NCBI GenBank assembly: GCA_964559455.1
Contig: CAZLHO010000009.1
Location: 9,539 to 73,538, forward strand
Direction: 5' to 3'
Source: CAZLHO01 sp964559455
GTDB taxonomy: Bacteria > Krumholzibacteriota > Krumholzibacteriia > LZORAL124-64-63
Length of the DNA stretch: 64,000 bases
Position numbers and translations under genes: made by a program. The notes under the pieces are model-generated. The model saw only the letters and a program-made list of their open reading frames with translations. It had not been told where the DNA came from and did not search any database. Positions 38,970 to 48,871 of this stretch are shown here, one piece after another (position 1 is the first letter of the stretch; every line of letters starts with the position of its first letter).

Positions 38970-40430
38970 ATGAACTGCCCGCCGACTTTCCTCGAACGCA
39001 CCCTGACGTCCCTGGACGCCCTGGCCCGGGCCTGCGCCCCCGCGGGCGGCGAACCCGGCGTGCTCGTCGCCCTTTCCGGCGGTCCGGATTCCACGGCCCT
39101 GCTGCTGGCCGCCTGCGCCTGGCGCGAGCGCGGCGGCGGCCCGATCGCGGCCGCCCACCTGAACCACGGACTCCGCGGCGACGAGGCCGAGGCGGACCAG
39201 GAATTCTGCGTCGACCTCTGCCGGCGGCTGGACGTGGCCCTGCACCTGCGCCGCGCCGACCCGCGGATCCTGGCCGCGGCCCGAGGCCGCGGCGACGAGG
39301 AGGCGGGGCGCGCGCTGCGCCGCCGCTTCCTGCGCGAGGTCCTGGACGAAGAGCCGTCGCTGTGCTGCTGCGCCACCGGCCACCACCGTGACGACCAGGT
39401 CGAGACCGTGCTGATGCGCCTCTTCCGCGGCGCGGGCGTCGACGGCCTGGCCGGCATCCGACCCCGTTCCGGCCGCTTCATCCATCCCCTGCTCGAGGCG
39501 ACCCGGGCCGAGATCCTGGCCTTCCTGGACGAGCGCGGCCAGGACTACCGGTCCGACCGCTCGAACCGGGATGGTCGGAACGTCCGCGCCCGCCTGCGGC
39601 GCGAGCTGCTGCCCCTGACCCGCGAGATCTTCGGCGCCGGGTCGGACGCGGGCCCCGCCCGCCTGGCGGGCCTGGCGGCCCGCGACGCCGATTTCCTGGA
39701 GGCGCAGGCCGCGGAAGCCCTGGACCGGCTGCGGGCCCCGTCGGCGGCCGCCAAGCCCCTGCCCCTGCCGGGGCTGGCCTCGCTGCCGGCCGCGCCCTTG
39801 GCCGACCTGCCCCGACCGATCGGCGCCCGGGTCCTGCGCCTGTTCCTGGCCGGTGACTGCGGCCTGAACCGGGATCTGGGCCGCGACCACCTGGACGGCC
39901 TGCTGGACTGGCTGCGCGACGCGCGCTCCGGCTCGGCGCGCGACCTCATCCGGGGCTGGCGCGCCTGGCGCGTCTTCGACCGCGTGGCCTTCACACCGCC
40001 CTCCTTTCCAGACGGCCTTTCGGGCCGGGCGAAGTTGGCTATCTTGGAAGGGCCCGCGGCCACCGCGCCCATCGATCCCGCCGCGGCCAGTTCGGCCGCC
40101 GACGGCGCCTGGAGCCTGACCTGCCCGGCCGCCTCGCTGCGCGGCCGGCCGCGCCTGCGCAGTTGCCGTCCGGGCGACCGTTACGTCCCGCTGGGCATGA
40201 CGGGCCGCAAACGGGTCGTCGACCTGCTGCGGGAGCGGCGCATCCCGGCGCCGCTGCGCTCCTGCGCGCCCGTGGTCGAGGACGATGCGGGGATCGTGTG
40301 GATCGTCGGGCTGGCCCGCGACGATCGCACCCGTCTGTTGCCGGACGGCGGGCCCACGGTTACACTCAGCGTGCGATTGTCTCCCGCGCAGCCCTGTTGC
40401 GGGATGGATGACGACTGCGACGACTCCTGA
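38970..40430 (+). CDS. tilS: tRNA(Ile)-lysidine synthase
   Basis: The 486-aa PP-loop enzyme attaches lysine to C34 of tRNA-Ile(CAT), switching it from Met to Ile decoding. SGGPDS at 36-41 is the ATP loop, followed by AAHLNHGLRGDEAEAD, CATGHHRDDQVETVLMRLFRGAG and the N-terminal-domain end RSDRSNRDGRNVRARLRRELL. The C-terminal substrate-binding domains are present (YVPLGMTGRKRVVDLLRERRIP). Length is normal. ATG at 38970 is 29 bases past a CAT-anticodon tRNA gene on the same strand; the ribosome site is weak. Confidence 0.95.
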   Translation: MNCPPTFLERTLTSLDALARACAPAGGEPGVLVALSGGPDSTALLLAACAWRERGGGPIAAAHLNHGLRGDEAEADQEFCVDLCRRLDVALHLRRADPRILAAARGRGDEEAGRALRRRFLREVLDEEPSLCCCATGHHRDDQVETVLMRLFRGAGVDGLAGIRPRSGRFIHPLLEATRAEILAFLDERGQDYRSDRSNRDGRNVRARLRRELLPLTREIFGAGSDAGPARLAGLAARDADFLEAQAAEALDRLRAPSAAAKPLPLPGLASLPAAPLADLPRPIGARVLRLFLAGDCGLNRDLGRDHLDGLLDWLRDARSGSARDLIRGWRAWRVFDRVAFTPPSFPDGLSGRAKLAILEGPAATAPIDPAAASSAADGAWSLTCPAASLRGRPRLRSCRPGDRYVPLGMTGRKRVVDLLRERRIPAPLRSCAPVVEDDAGIVWIVGLARDDRTRLLPDGGPTVTLSVRLSPAQPCCGMDDDCDDS

Positions 40431-40501
40431 GCCCGCGGAACCCCGCGTGTCTCCCGGACGTCTTGACGATCGGCCCCCCCGAAGGCCGAGCGAGGAGTTT
40501 C

Positions 40502-42588
<2,087 letters not shown>

Positions 42589-42592
<4 letters not shown>

Positions 42593-43506
42593 GCGCCCCG
42601 GGCAATCGACGGAAACGTCCGGCGGCATCCCCTCGCCCGGGGGGTGCCGCCTCTTTGCGCTGGCGACTGGGGGACCACGAACTCGAGTTCGGCCGCCGTC
42701 CCCTGGTCATGGGCATCCTGAACCTGACGCCGGACAGCTTCTACGCCGGTTCGCGCACGCCCGACCCCGGGGACGCCGCCGCGCGGGCCCTGGCCATGGC
42801 CGAGGCCGGCGCCGACATCCTGGACCTGGGCGCGGAGTCCACCCGGCCGGGCGCCGAGCCGCTGGACCCCGACGTGGAAGCGGCGCGCCTGATGCCGGCC
42901 CTGGCGGCCGTCCGGGCCGCCTGCCCGCTGCCGATCACGGTCGACACCACCAGGGCCGCCACGGCGCGGCGCGCCCTGGACGCGGGCGCCGACGGGATCA
43001 ATGACATCAGCGCCGGGACCGCGGACCCCGACCTGCTGCCCCTGGCCGCCGGGGCCGGCTGCGGCCTGGTGCTCATGCACATGCTCGGCTCTCCGCGCAC
43101 GATGCAGCGGGATCCCCATTATGAGGACGTCGTGGTCGAGGTGACCGCTTACCTCGCCGCCCGCGCCCGCGCCGCCGAGCAGGCGGGCGTGGCCGCGTCA
43201 CGGATCTGCGTCGACCCGGGCCTGGGCTTCGGCAAGCTGCCGGAACACAACCTGGCCCTGATGGCCGGCCTGGCCCGGATCGGCGGCGGCCGCCCGGTGC
43301 TGCTGGGCGCCTCGCGCAAGAGCTTCATCGGGCACGTCACGGGCGCCGGCCCCGAAGACCGCCTGGCCGGCAGCCTGGCGGCCGCGGCTGCGGCCTTCTC
43401 CGCCGGTTGCGCCGTGGTCCGCGTCCACGACGTGGCCCAGACCGTGCAACTGCTCGAGGTGCTGGCCGCGATCCGCGACCAGGAAGGCGATCGAGAAGGG
43501 CGTTGA
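42589..43506 (+). CDS. folP: Dihydropteroate synthase
   Basis: The 305-aa TIM-barrel enzyme joins p-aminobenzoate to hydroxymethyl-dihydropterin in folate synthesis. MGILNLTPDSFYAG, GAESTRPGAEP, VDTTRAATARRALDAGADGIND, HMLGSPRTMQ and GASRKSFIG are its conserved loops. GTG at 42589 overlaps the ftsH TGA (GTGA). The first 35 residues are a basic extension not seen in E. coli FolP, which could mean a downstream start, but no better-placed start codon with a ribosome site was found before the domain. Confidence 0.95.
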
Positions 43507-43579
43507 GCCCCCCCGGCGGCGGTGTTAAGCTGCCGCCACGCGCAGAGATGGCGGACCGAGCTGAAGGGATCCGGCGACC

Positions 43580-44386
43580 ATGTGGCAAGTCCTGACCGAT
43601 TCCCCGGTCATCGACATCCTCGACGTCCTCGTCGTGGCTTTCCTGCTCTATCGCCTGCTGCTGCTGGTCCGCGGCACGCGCGCCGCCCAGATGTTCATCG
43701 GCCTGGGCCTGCTCGTGGTCCTCTCGTGGATCGCGGAGCGCGTGGACATGATCGTGCTCAAGCAGATCATCTCGTCGCTGCAGACGGTCTGGGTCGTGGG
43801 CTTCATCATCATCTTCCAGCCGGAGCTGCGGACGGCGTTGACCCACCTGGGGCGCAACCGGGGCCTGACCCTGTTCACGCGGCCGGACGAGATTCCGGCG
43901 ATGGACGAGGTGCTGGCCGCGGTCGAGAAGCTGTCCCGCCGCGGGCTGGGCGCGTTGATCGTGATCGAGCGGGAGATCGGGCTGGGCCGCTGGATCAAGA
44001 GCGGCATCGTCGTCGACGCCGACATCTCGGCCCCCATGCTGGAATCCATCTTCACGGTCCCGGGACCGCTGCACGACGGAGCCGTGGTCATCAGCCAGGG
44101 CCGGATCGCCGCCGCGGCCTGCATCCTGCCGAACTCGGAGCGCAGCGAGTTGGGCTACGTGCTGGGCACCCGCCACCGCGCGGCCATCGGCATGACCGAG
44201 ATCTCCGACGCGATCGTGCTCGTGGTCTCGGAGGAGTCGCGGGCCATCTCCCTGGCCTATGGCGGCGACATCCGGCGCGGGCTCTCGATCACCGACCTCA
44301 CCGCGGAATTGAACCGCATCCTCACCACGTCGGGCACCCGTCCCGTCGCCGAGCCGGGCCGGTTGGGCAAGCCGGCTTCTTCCTGA
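43580..44386 (+). CDS. cdaA: Membrane diadenylate cyclase
   Basis: The 268-aa CdaA/DacA protein makes the second messenger c-di-AMP from two ATP. Three N-terminal membrane segments (within residues 10-75) precede a DAC domain with the hallmark LHDGAVVI (DGA) and GTRHRAAIG (RHR) motifs, and FQPELRTALTHLGRN between. Length agrees with the family (about 270). It follows folP by 73 bases; CdaA often lies near folP/ftsH or glmM in other bacteria. No YbbR (CdaR) partner gene follows here. Confidence 0.95.
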   Translation: MWQVLTDSPVIDILDVLVVAFLLYRLLLLVRGTRAAQMFIGLGLLVVLSWIAERVDMIVLKQIISSLQTVWVVGFIIIFQPELRTALTHLGRNRGLTLFTRPDEIPAMDEVLAAVEKLSRRGLGALIVIEREIGLGRWIKSGIVVDADISAPMLESIFTVPGPLHDGAVVISQGRIAAAACILPNSERSELGYVLGTRHRAAIGMTEISDAIVLVVSEESRAISLAYGGDIRRGLSITDLTAELNRILTTSGTRPVAEPGRLGKPASS

Positions 44387-44909
44387 GCCCGCCCCTTTCC
44401 GTCCGCCAGCGCCCGATGGCCAGGCCCGCGCCCGTGCTCATCGCCAGTTCGCCGAAGGCCTGCGCCAGGGCCGCGAGCAGGCGGCGACGGAAACGCTCGT
44501 CCCCCGGCCGGGGAGCGCGCCCGATCCGGACCCGGGCCTGGGCCGAGACCGCGGCGGCCGCGGCGCTGCGGCCGGCGGATCTCCGGCCGGTCAGGCGCAC
44601 GGTCCAGATCGGGCCGCATCGGTGCAGGACGCAGGATTCCAGACGCCACCCAGGGGACATGCGGGCCGCGAGCTTGCGTCCGGCCTCCCCCACCAGACGA
44701 TCTCCCCACTGCCGCAATGGCACTCCTTCCGGCGGACGAACCGGGAGAGGCGAAGGAATCGGCGCCAACGTGATCAGGATGGCGACGTCGGGAAACGGGG
44801 TGGGTCCCCGGCGGCGGCTTCGGGCGCCCTCCGCCAACGCCGGGGATATCCCTGCGATCCCGCGAGTCCTCCCATTCCCCGCGGAACCGCCCCCGCCGAC
44901 GTTCAGCAA
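44322..44909 (-). CDS. Possible small basic hypothetical protein
   Basis: A 195-codon frame on the minus strand with high third-position GC in its middle part (around PEGVPLRQWGDRLVGEAGRK and RRLLAALAQAFGELAMSTG). It resembles a coding region more than the other frames here, but the N-terminal 50 residues look random, the start would be TTG with a poor site, and it overlaps the end of cdaA by 65 bases tail to tail. No family recognised. A real gene may begin inside this frame, or it may be spurious. Confidence 0.3.
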   Translation of the reverse strand: MLNVGGGGSAGNGRTRGIAGISPALAEGARSRRRGPTPFPDVAILITLAPIPSPLPVRPPEGVPLRQWGDRLVGEAGRKLAARMSPGWRLESCVLHRCGPIWTVRLTGRRSAGRSAAAAAVSAQARVRIGRAPRPGDERFRRRLLAALAQAFGELAMSTGAGLAIGRWRTERGGLRKKPACPTGPARRRDGCPTW

Positions 44910-45356
44910 ACCCCCGGCCAGCCCCGCCGTGATCGGCGGTCCTCGATTCCCAGTCGTATTTCCCGATGATGCAACCGCTTACCACAGCGTCCGCAGGATC
45001 CCTGGGGCCTCGGGCTCCAGGCCCCTTTGCCGCAGGCACCGTCCCGGGCCCGGGCACGAGATCGTCCCGAGCGGCGAAATCCTGAGATGACGGGAAGTTG
45101 GCCGACTGTCACGCCCAAGAGACAGCGCACCCGGCCCGTGACGGGTCGGGTGCGGCTTCGGCGCCTGCAGGATGGTGCCCGGGCGGACGGGGAGATCAGC
45201 GCGGCGGAACCGCGACGACCTTGGAGGGGGAGAACCCGTCCGCCCGGTCGGCGTCACGCGAAGCAGGGCCGGGACGGCGTGAAAGCGCGGCCCGGCCCAC
45301 CGGCGGGACGCACGTCCCGCCGCAGGGATCTATCCGATGCGAATCCTGGAGGGATA
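44910..45356. other. Hairpin-rich stretch without a convincing gene
   Basis: No frame looks coding. Strong hairpins are: GGGGCCT/AGGCCCC at 45004-45025 followed by TTT; a 12-13-bp stem GCACCCGGCCCGT/ACGGGTCGGGTGC at 45127-45153; and a perfect 9-bp stem CGGCGGGAC/GTCCCGCCG with loop GCAC at 45301-45322. Only the first has a short T-run. They may be terminators or belong to an unrecognised RNA. Confidence 0.5.
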
Positions 45357-45581
45357 TCAAACGAGTTCCCTCGCCAGCCACCCGTCCAGCACGCGGCGCA
45401 GGAAGCGCCACTCGCTTCCGACCTTCTTCGCCGGGATCTTGCCGTCCTTGGCAAGGCGGCAGACGGTCTTGACGTGCATCTTCAGGTATTGGGCGGCCTC
45501 GATCGAGGTCATGACCTGGGCGGGGGGATCCTCGACGCCCACGATGATACCGGAATAGTCCCGGCTGATCTCACCATTCAA
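45357..45581 (-). CDS. Excisionase-type helix-turn-helix protein
   Basis: The 74-aa product carries the MerR/excisionase domain MTSIEAAQYLKMHVKTVCRL, then AKDGKIPAKKVGSEWRFLRR and VLDGWLA, so it binds DNA through a winged helix. Such short proteins act as excisionases or as small regulators. The TTG start at 45581 is chosen because GAGAGGAG lies 7 bases upstream; the frame's further extension is not coding in character. No integrase is near. It is in the same direction as the esterase gene but 268 bases away. Confidence 0.8.
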   Translation of the reverse strand: MNGEISRDYSGIIVGVEDPPAQVMTSIEAAQYLKMHVKTVCRLAKDGKIPAKKVGSEWRFLRRVLDGWLARELV

Positions 45582-45849
45582 GTCCTGACTCCTCTCCACG
45601 GGATGCGGGATCCAAGTTGCGCCGACCCTGCTGCAACTCCCGTGCCCTGAAGAATTTCGGGTTCCTTGAGGTTGAAATCGCCCTTTTGGGACCATTCGGC
45701 GGAAGCGGCGGGAGTTCCGGGATGCGACAGGGAGGCTCAGGACAGCCTCCGACCGTCCAAGCCGTTGCAAACCGCATGATGTTGTAATGAATCTTGAGAG
45801 ATTATCAGGTCGCCGGGCTAGGCTCTGTCTGAGAACCCTCGGACCGAGC
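45582..45849. other. Gap between the HTH gene and the esterase gene, with hairpins
   Basis: No gene is seen. GGAGGCT/AGCCTCC (45731-45750) is a perfect 7-bp stem. A 16-bp stem with one mismatch and one wobble, and a 4-base loop, lies at 45818-45853 and covers the stop codon of the esterase gene; it lacks a T-run, so its role as a terminator is unsure. Confidence 0.5.
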
Positions 45850-46731
45850 CTAGTCGCGCACGCCGGCCAGGAACTTGTGGATCTCGGCGTTCAGGGCCGT
45901 CTCGCCGTGGGCGTCCAGGATCATGTGCCCGCCGGTCTGGAAGAGACGGAACCGGGAGGCGCGGTTGCGGACCTTCTTCTGGAGCATGCGCAGCGAGGCG
46001 GGATCGATCCGGGGATCGTCCTCGCAGTGGGCGGCGTAGATCGCGCAACGGAGACGGGAGATATGGGCGCGGGCGCCGGACATCGCTTCGAAGACCTCCA
46101 GGTCCCAGCCGAAACGTGCGCGCAGGAAAGGCAGCCGGTGCAGGCGCAAGGCCAGTCCGATGCGGGCGAGCAGCGAAACCCGCGGCACGAGCGCCGGGGC
46201 GAGCAGGCAGAGGCTGGCCACGGATTCCTTGCGGGCCAGGTGCACGGCCAGGGCGGCGCCGAAGCTGAAGCCGACGACGTGCACCTTCCGGTGGGTGCGG
46301 CGCAGGATGCCGAAGCGCAGGACGACCTCGCGCAGGCAGGTGCGCCACTTGACGTCGGGCAGGGTCTCGCCGGCGACGCCGTGCCCCGGCAGCAGGGGGG
46401 CATAGACCGTGAGGCCGTTCTTGTGGAGCGACTCCACGAGGCCGGCGACGTCACGGGGAGAGCCGGTGGAGCCGTGGATCACCAGCACCGCCTCGTCGGA
46501 GCCGGGCTGGATGCGCAGCAGCGATCGCCGCTCGCGGTCCACGTTCTCGCTCTGCTCGATCTCGGCCTGCAGGCGCTGGTGGGCGCGCAGGGTCGCGCCG
46601 CGGGTCGCATCGCCCTCGGGCAGGGTGTGGCGGGACTGCTCGATCTCCCAGGCCGAGAGGGCCAGCTGCTCGACGCGGCCGTTTCCGTTCGTGCCGGTGG
46701 CGGGACTGCGGTCGCCGTTGCTCTTGGCCAA
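45850..46731 (-). CDS. Alpha/beta hydrolase, carboxylesterase/monoacylglycerol-lipase-like
   Basis: The 293-aa product has the complete triad of the fold: elbow HVVGFSFGAAL with Ser156, acid in HCEDDPRIDP, and His in TGGHMILDA. VLVIHGSTGSPRDV holds the oxyanion site. It resembles Est30-like carboxylesterases. The first 70 residues form a charged helical extension. TTG start at 46731 with GAGGAG 8 bases upstream, 15 bases after the HAD gene. Probable cytoplasmic lipid- or ester-hydrolase; substrate unknown. Confidence 0.85.
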   Translation of the reverse strand: MAKSNGDRSPATGTNGNGRVEQLALSAWEIEQSRHTLPEGDATRGATLRAHQRLQAEIEQSENVDRERRSLLRIQPGSDEAVLVIHGSTGSPRDVAGLVESLHKNGLTVYAPLLPGHGVAGETLPDVKWRTCLREVVLRFGILRRTHRKVHVVGFSFGAALAVHLARKESVASLCLLAPALVPRVSLLARIGLALRLHRLPFLRARFGWDLEVFEAMSGARAHISRLRCAIYAAHCEDDPRIDPASLRMLQKKVRNRASRFRLFQTGGHMILDAHGETALNAEIHKFLAGVRD

Positions 46732-46746
46732 GAGGCGCTCCTCGAT

Positions 46747-47571
46747 CTAGCGGAGGGACGACGACGTTCCGGGGGCGGGAGGATCCACCGCAGCCGGACC
46801 GTCGGCGATGATGTCGGGCCAGTCTTCCTGGTCGAGCCGCGCCAGGACGCCGTGGTCGGCGTACTTGCCGCTGAGCACGAAAGCCGTGCCCATGCCCAGG
46901 CGCCGGGCGGTCACCAGGTCCGAGACGGGGTCGTCCGAGATAAATAGGGCGTTCCCGGGTTCGGCGCCAACTCTTTTCAGGGCCTCCCGGTAGATGCGCT
47001 CGCGGGGCTTGCCCACGACGACGGCCGGATTCCGGGCCACGGTCTCGAGCCCGGCGCAGTGGAAGCCGGGGCCGAAACGGCGCATCCCCTTGTCGTCAAG
47101 ATAGAAGTGATTGCGGTGGAGGGCGACGAGCTCGGCGTCGTGATCCACCAGGGCGGGCAGGGCCCGGTCCAGGTCGGCGACCGACAGGGCGGGGTTCAGG
47201 CCCAGCACGACCGCGTCGCAGGCCCCCCCGTCGACCAGTTCGAAACCCTGTTCGCGCCACCAGTCCGCCAGCGAGGCGACGCCCAGCCAGATCAACCGCT
47301 GCTTGCCCCAGGAGCCCAGCAGCTCGGCGCCGGCGACCAGGGCCGAGACCAGCATCTCGGGCTCGACGTCGAAGCCCGCCCGCGCCAGGTCGTCGACCAG
47401 CCGCTCGGGCGTATGGGTCGTGTTGTTGCTGACGAGCACCCGGGAGATTCCCCGGGCGGGCAGGCCGTTGAACCACTCCAGGGCGCCGGGCACCGGCTCG
47501 TAGCGCTTGTCGCGCACGAGCACGCCCTCGATGTCGACGAGGTAGCTCGTGTAGGTCCGGGTCGGGCTCAT
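46747..47571 (-). CDS. HAD-family phosphatase, NagD/AraL-like, with altered motif I
   Basis: The 274-aa HAD hydrolase has the order of NagD-type (IIA) enzymes: motif I SYLVDIEGVLV, motif II VLVSNNT, a C2 cap, motif III in VVGKPRERIY and motif IV FISDDPVSDLVTARRLGMGT. In motif I the second Asp (acid/base) is Glu15, unlike the standard DxDG. This may slow or change activity. The substrate is probably a small sugar or nucleotide phosphate. ATG at 47571 is one base past the stop of the glycosyltransferase gene, with GGAGG 5 bases upstream. Confidence 0.87.
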   Translation of the reverse strand: MSPTRTYTSYLVDIEGVLVRDKRYEPVPGALEWFNGLPARGISRVLVSNNTTHTPERLVDDLARAGFDVEPEMLVSALVAGAELLGSWGKQRLIWLGVASLADWWREQGFELVDGGACDAVVLGLNPALSVADLDRALPALVDHDAELVALHRNHFYLDDKGMRRFGPGFHCAGLETVARNPAVVVGKPRERIYREALKRVGAEPGNALFISDDPVSDLVTARRLGMGTAFVLSGKYADHGVLARLDQEDWPDIIADGPAAVDPPAPGTSSSLR

Positions 47572-47572
47572 C

Positions 47573-48718
47573 TCATCCTCCCCCGCGGGCGACTTCCTCG
47601 CAGAGCGCGTCGAAACGCGGCGCCAGTCGGTCCCAGCAGAACTCGTCGCAATCCAGGGGCAGCGAGCAGACATGGCCGCAGCCGTCGCCGCGCAGGAGGT
47701 CGCCGAGCAGGGCCGTCAGCTCGTCCCCGTCCCGGTAGAAATGGCGCCCCCGGCAGCGGCTGCCGTAGAGGGAGGGATAGACCTGCTCCCGGGGCAGCAC
47801 GGCGTAGGCGCCGGCGTGGATCGCCTCGGCCACCGAGATTCCAAAATACTCCTGGGCGGCGCAACTTACCACGATATCCGCGGCGGCGACCAGCCGCCGG
47901 TATTCGCCCGGGTCGTCCACGTGCCCGAAATGGAGCACCCGGGAGCCCAGCCGGTCGCTCAGGGGCCGGAAGACCGCCTCCTGCCGGCGGGGCTCCCCGA
48001 GCAGCAGCAGCCGGAAGTCCAGGCCGGCGTCGTCCAGCCGCAGCACGGCGTCGCGGAAGAGCTCGGGGCGCTTGTCGAACTCCCAGCGGTGGTTCCAGAG
48101 CAGGACGTGGGCGTCGCCGTCGCGCGGCCAGGGGCGCCCGTCCGTCCCGGAGGCCGCCGCGCCGCCCAGCCAGGGTGCGAAGGCCCCCGGCGGGTGCGGC
48201 GCCCGCTCGATGCCCACCGGCAGCACGCCGCTGCGGCCGGCCAGGCGGTCCCGCACCCCGCGCGGCACCGCCTCGGGCATCTTGCCCAGGTAGTCGGGAA
48301 GGGCGTCCAGGAAGAGCTCCCGGTGCCAGGCCGAGTTGAAGACGACCCTGTCGGCGGCCAGGCAGCTCAGGATGTTGGTGAAGCCGAAGTGGTAGTCGAA
48401 GGCCTCGTCGGGCGACAGCGGGTAGGTGAGCTGGTTCTCGTGCATATAGAGCACGGCCGGCGCCCGGTCCAGGGGCCGGGGCAGCAGGCCGCGCAGGTCG
48501 GCCAGGTTCAGGAAGTCGGTGGCGAAGATCAGGTCGCAGGGGCCCGGCGCGGCGGCCAGCTCGTCGGCGAACCAGAGGGCGGCCCCGCGCATCCGCCACT
48601 TCCAGAAGCGGGCGGGCAGGGTCAGGCTGCGGATGCGGTGGCGCGAACGCGACGACCAGCCCCGGCGGAAGGCGCGGTGCGAGCCGCCGTCGTAGGGTTC
48701 GAGGAAAACGATGTCCAA
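47573..48718 (-). CDS. GTDC1-like glycosyltransferase, probable tRNA-queuosine mannosyltransferase
   Basis: The 381-aa product has the DUF3524 N-terminal domain (MDIVFLEPYDGGSHR, RMRGAALWFADEL, DLIFATDFLNLADLRGLLP, VLYMHENQLTYPL) and a GT4 C-terminal domain with the EX7E motif EYFGISVAE. DUF3524 plus GT4 is the GTDC1/QTMAN family, whose animal member mannosylates queuosine in tRNA-Asp. Bacterial members are little studied. queF and queG lie within 6 kb. TTG at 48718 is preferred over GTG 27 bases upstream because AAGGAG lies 6 bases before it and the domain begins there. A HAD phosphatase follows in operon. Confidence 0.8.
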   Translation of the reverse strand: MDIVFLEPYDGGSHRAFRRGWSSRSRHRIRSLTLPARFWKWRMRGAALWFADELAAAPGPCDLIFATDFLNLADLRGLLPRPLDRAPAVLYMHENQLTYPLSPDEAFDYHFGFTNILSCLAADRVVFNSAWHRELFLDALPDYLGKMPEAVPRGVRDRLAGRSGVLPVGIERAPHPPGAFAPWLGGAAASGTDGRPWPRDGDAHVLLWNHRWEFDKRPELFRDAVLRLDDAGLDFRLLLLGEPRRQEAVFRPLSDRLGSRVLHFGHVDDPGEYRRLVAAADIVVSCAAQEYFGISVAEAIHAGAYAVLPREQVYPSLYGSRCRGRHFYRDGDELTALLGDLLRGDGCGHVCSLPLDCDEFCWDRLAPRFDALCEEVARGGG

Positions 48719-48776
48719 GATCGGCTCCTTTGGGCGACGGATCACCGGCCGGCCAATCTAACACAACGGGACGGGT

Positions 48777-48805
48777 TTGAATAACCCCGCGGTCGGGCGT
48801 ATAAT
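48777..48805 (+). promoter_or_regulatory. Promoter of the subtilase gene
   Basis: TTGAAT (48777-48782), a 17-bp spacer and a perfect TATAAT (48800-48805). The leader to the ATG at 48872 is about 60 bases. Confidence 0.7.
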
Positions 48806-48871
48806 TCAGGCAGACGCGCCCCCCGCCTGCCCGCGCGCCAGCTCGCAACCCGCGCCGAGAGGATTCCCAGC

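Noticed and set aside
44979..45257. Small frames on both strands in the hairpin-rich stretch
   Set aside because: Pro/Arg/Gly-rich with no ribosome site, no codon bias and no family resemblance.
45818..45853. Palindrome read as the end of an insertion sequence
   Set aside because: GTCTGAGAAC resembles some IS ends, but no partner repeat, target duplication or transposase fragment was found near it.
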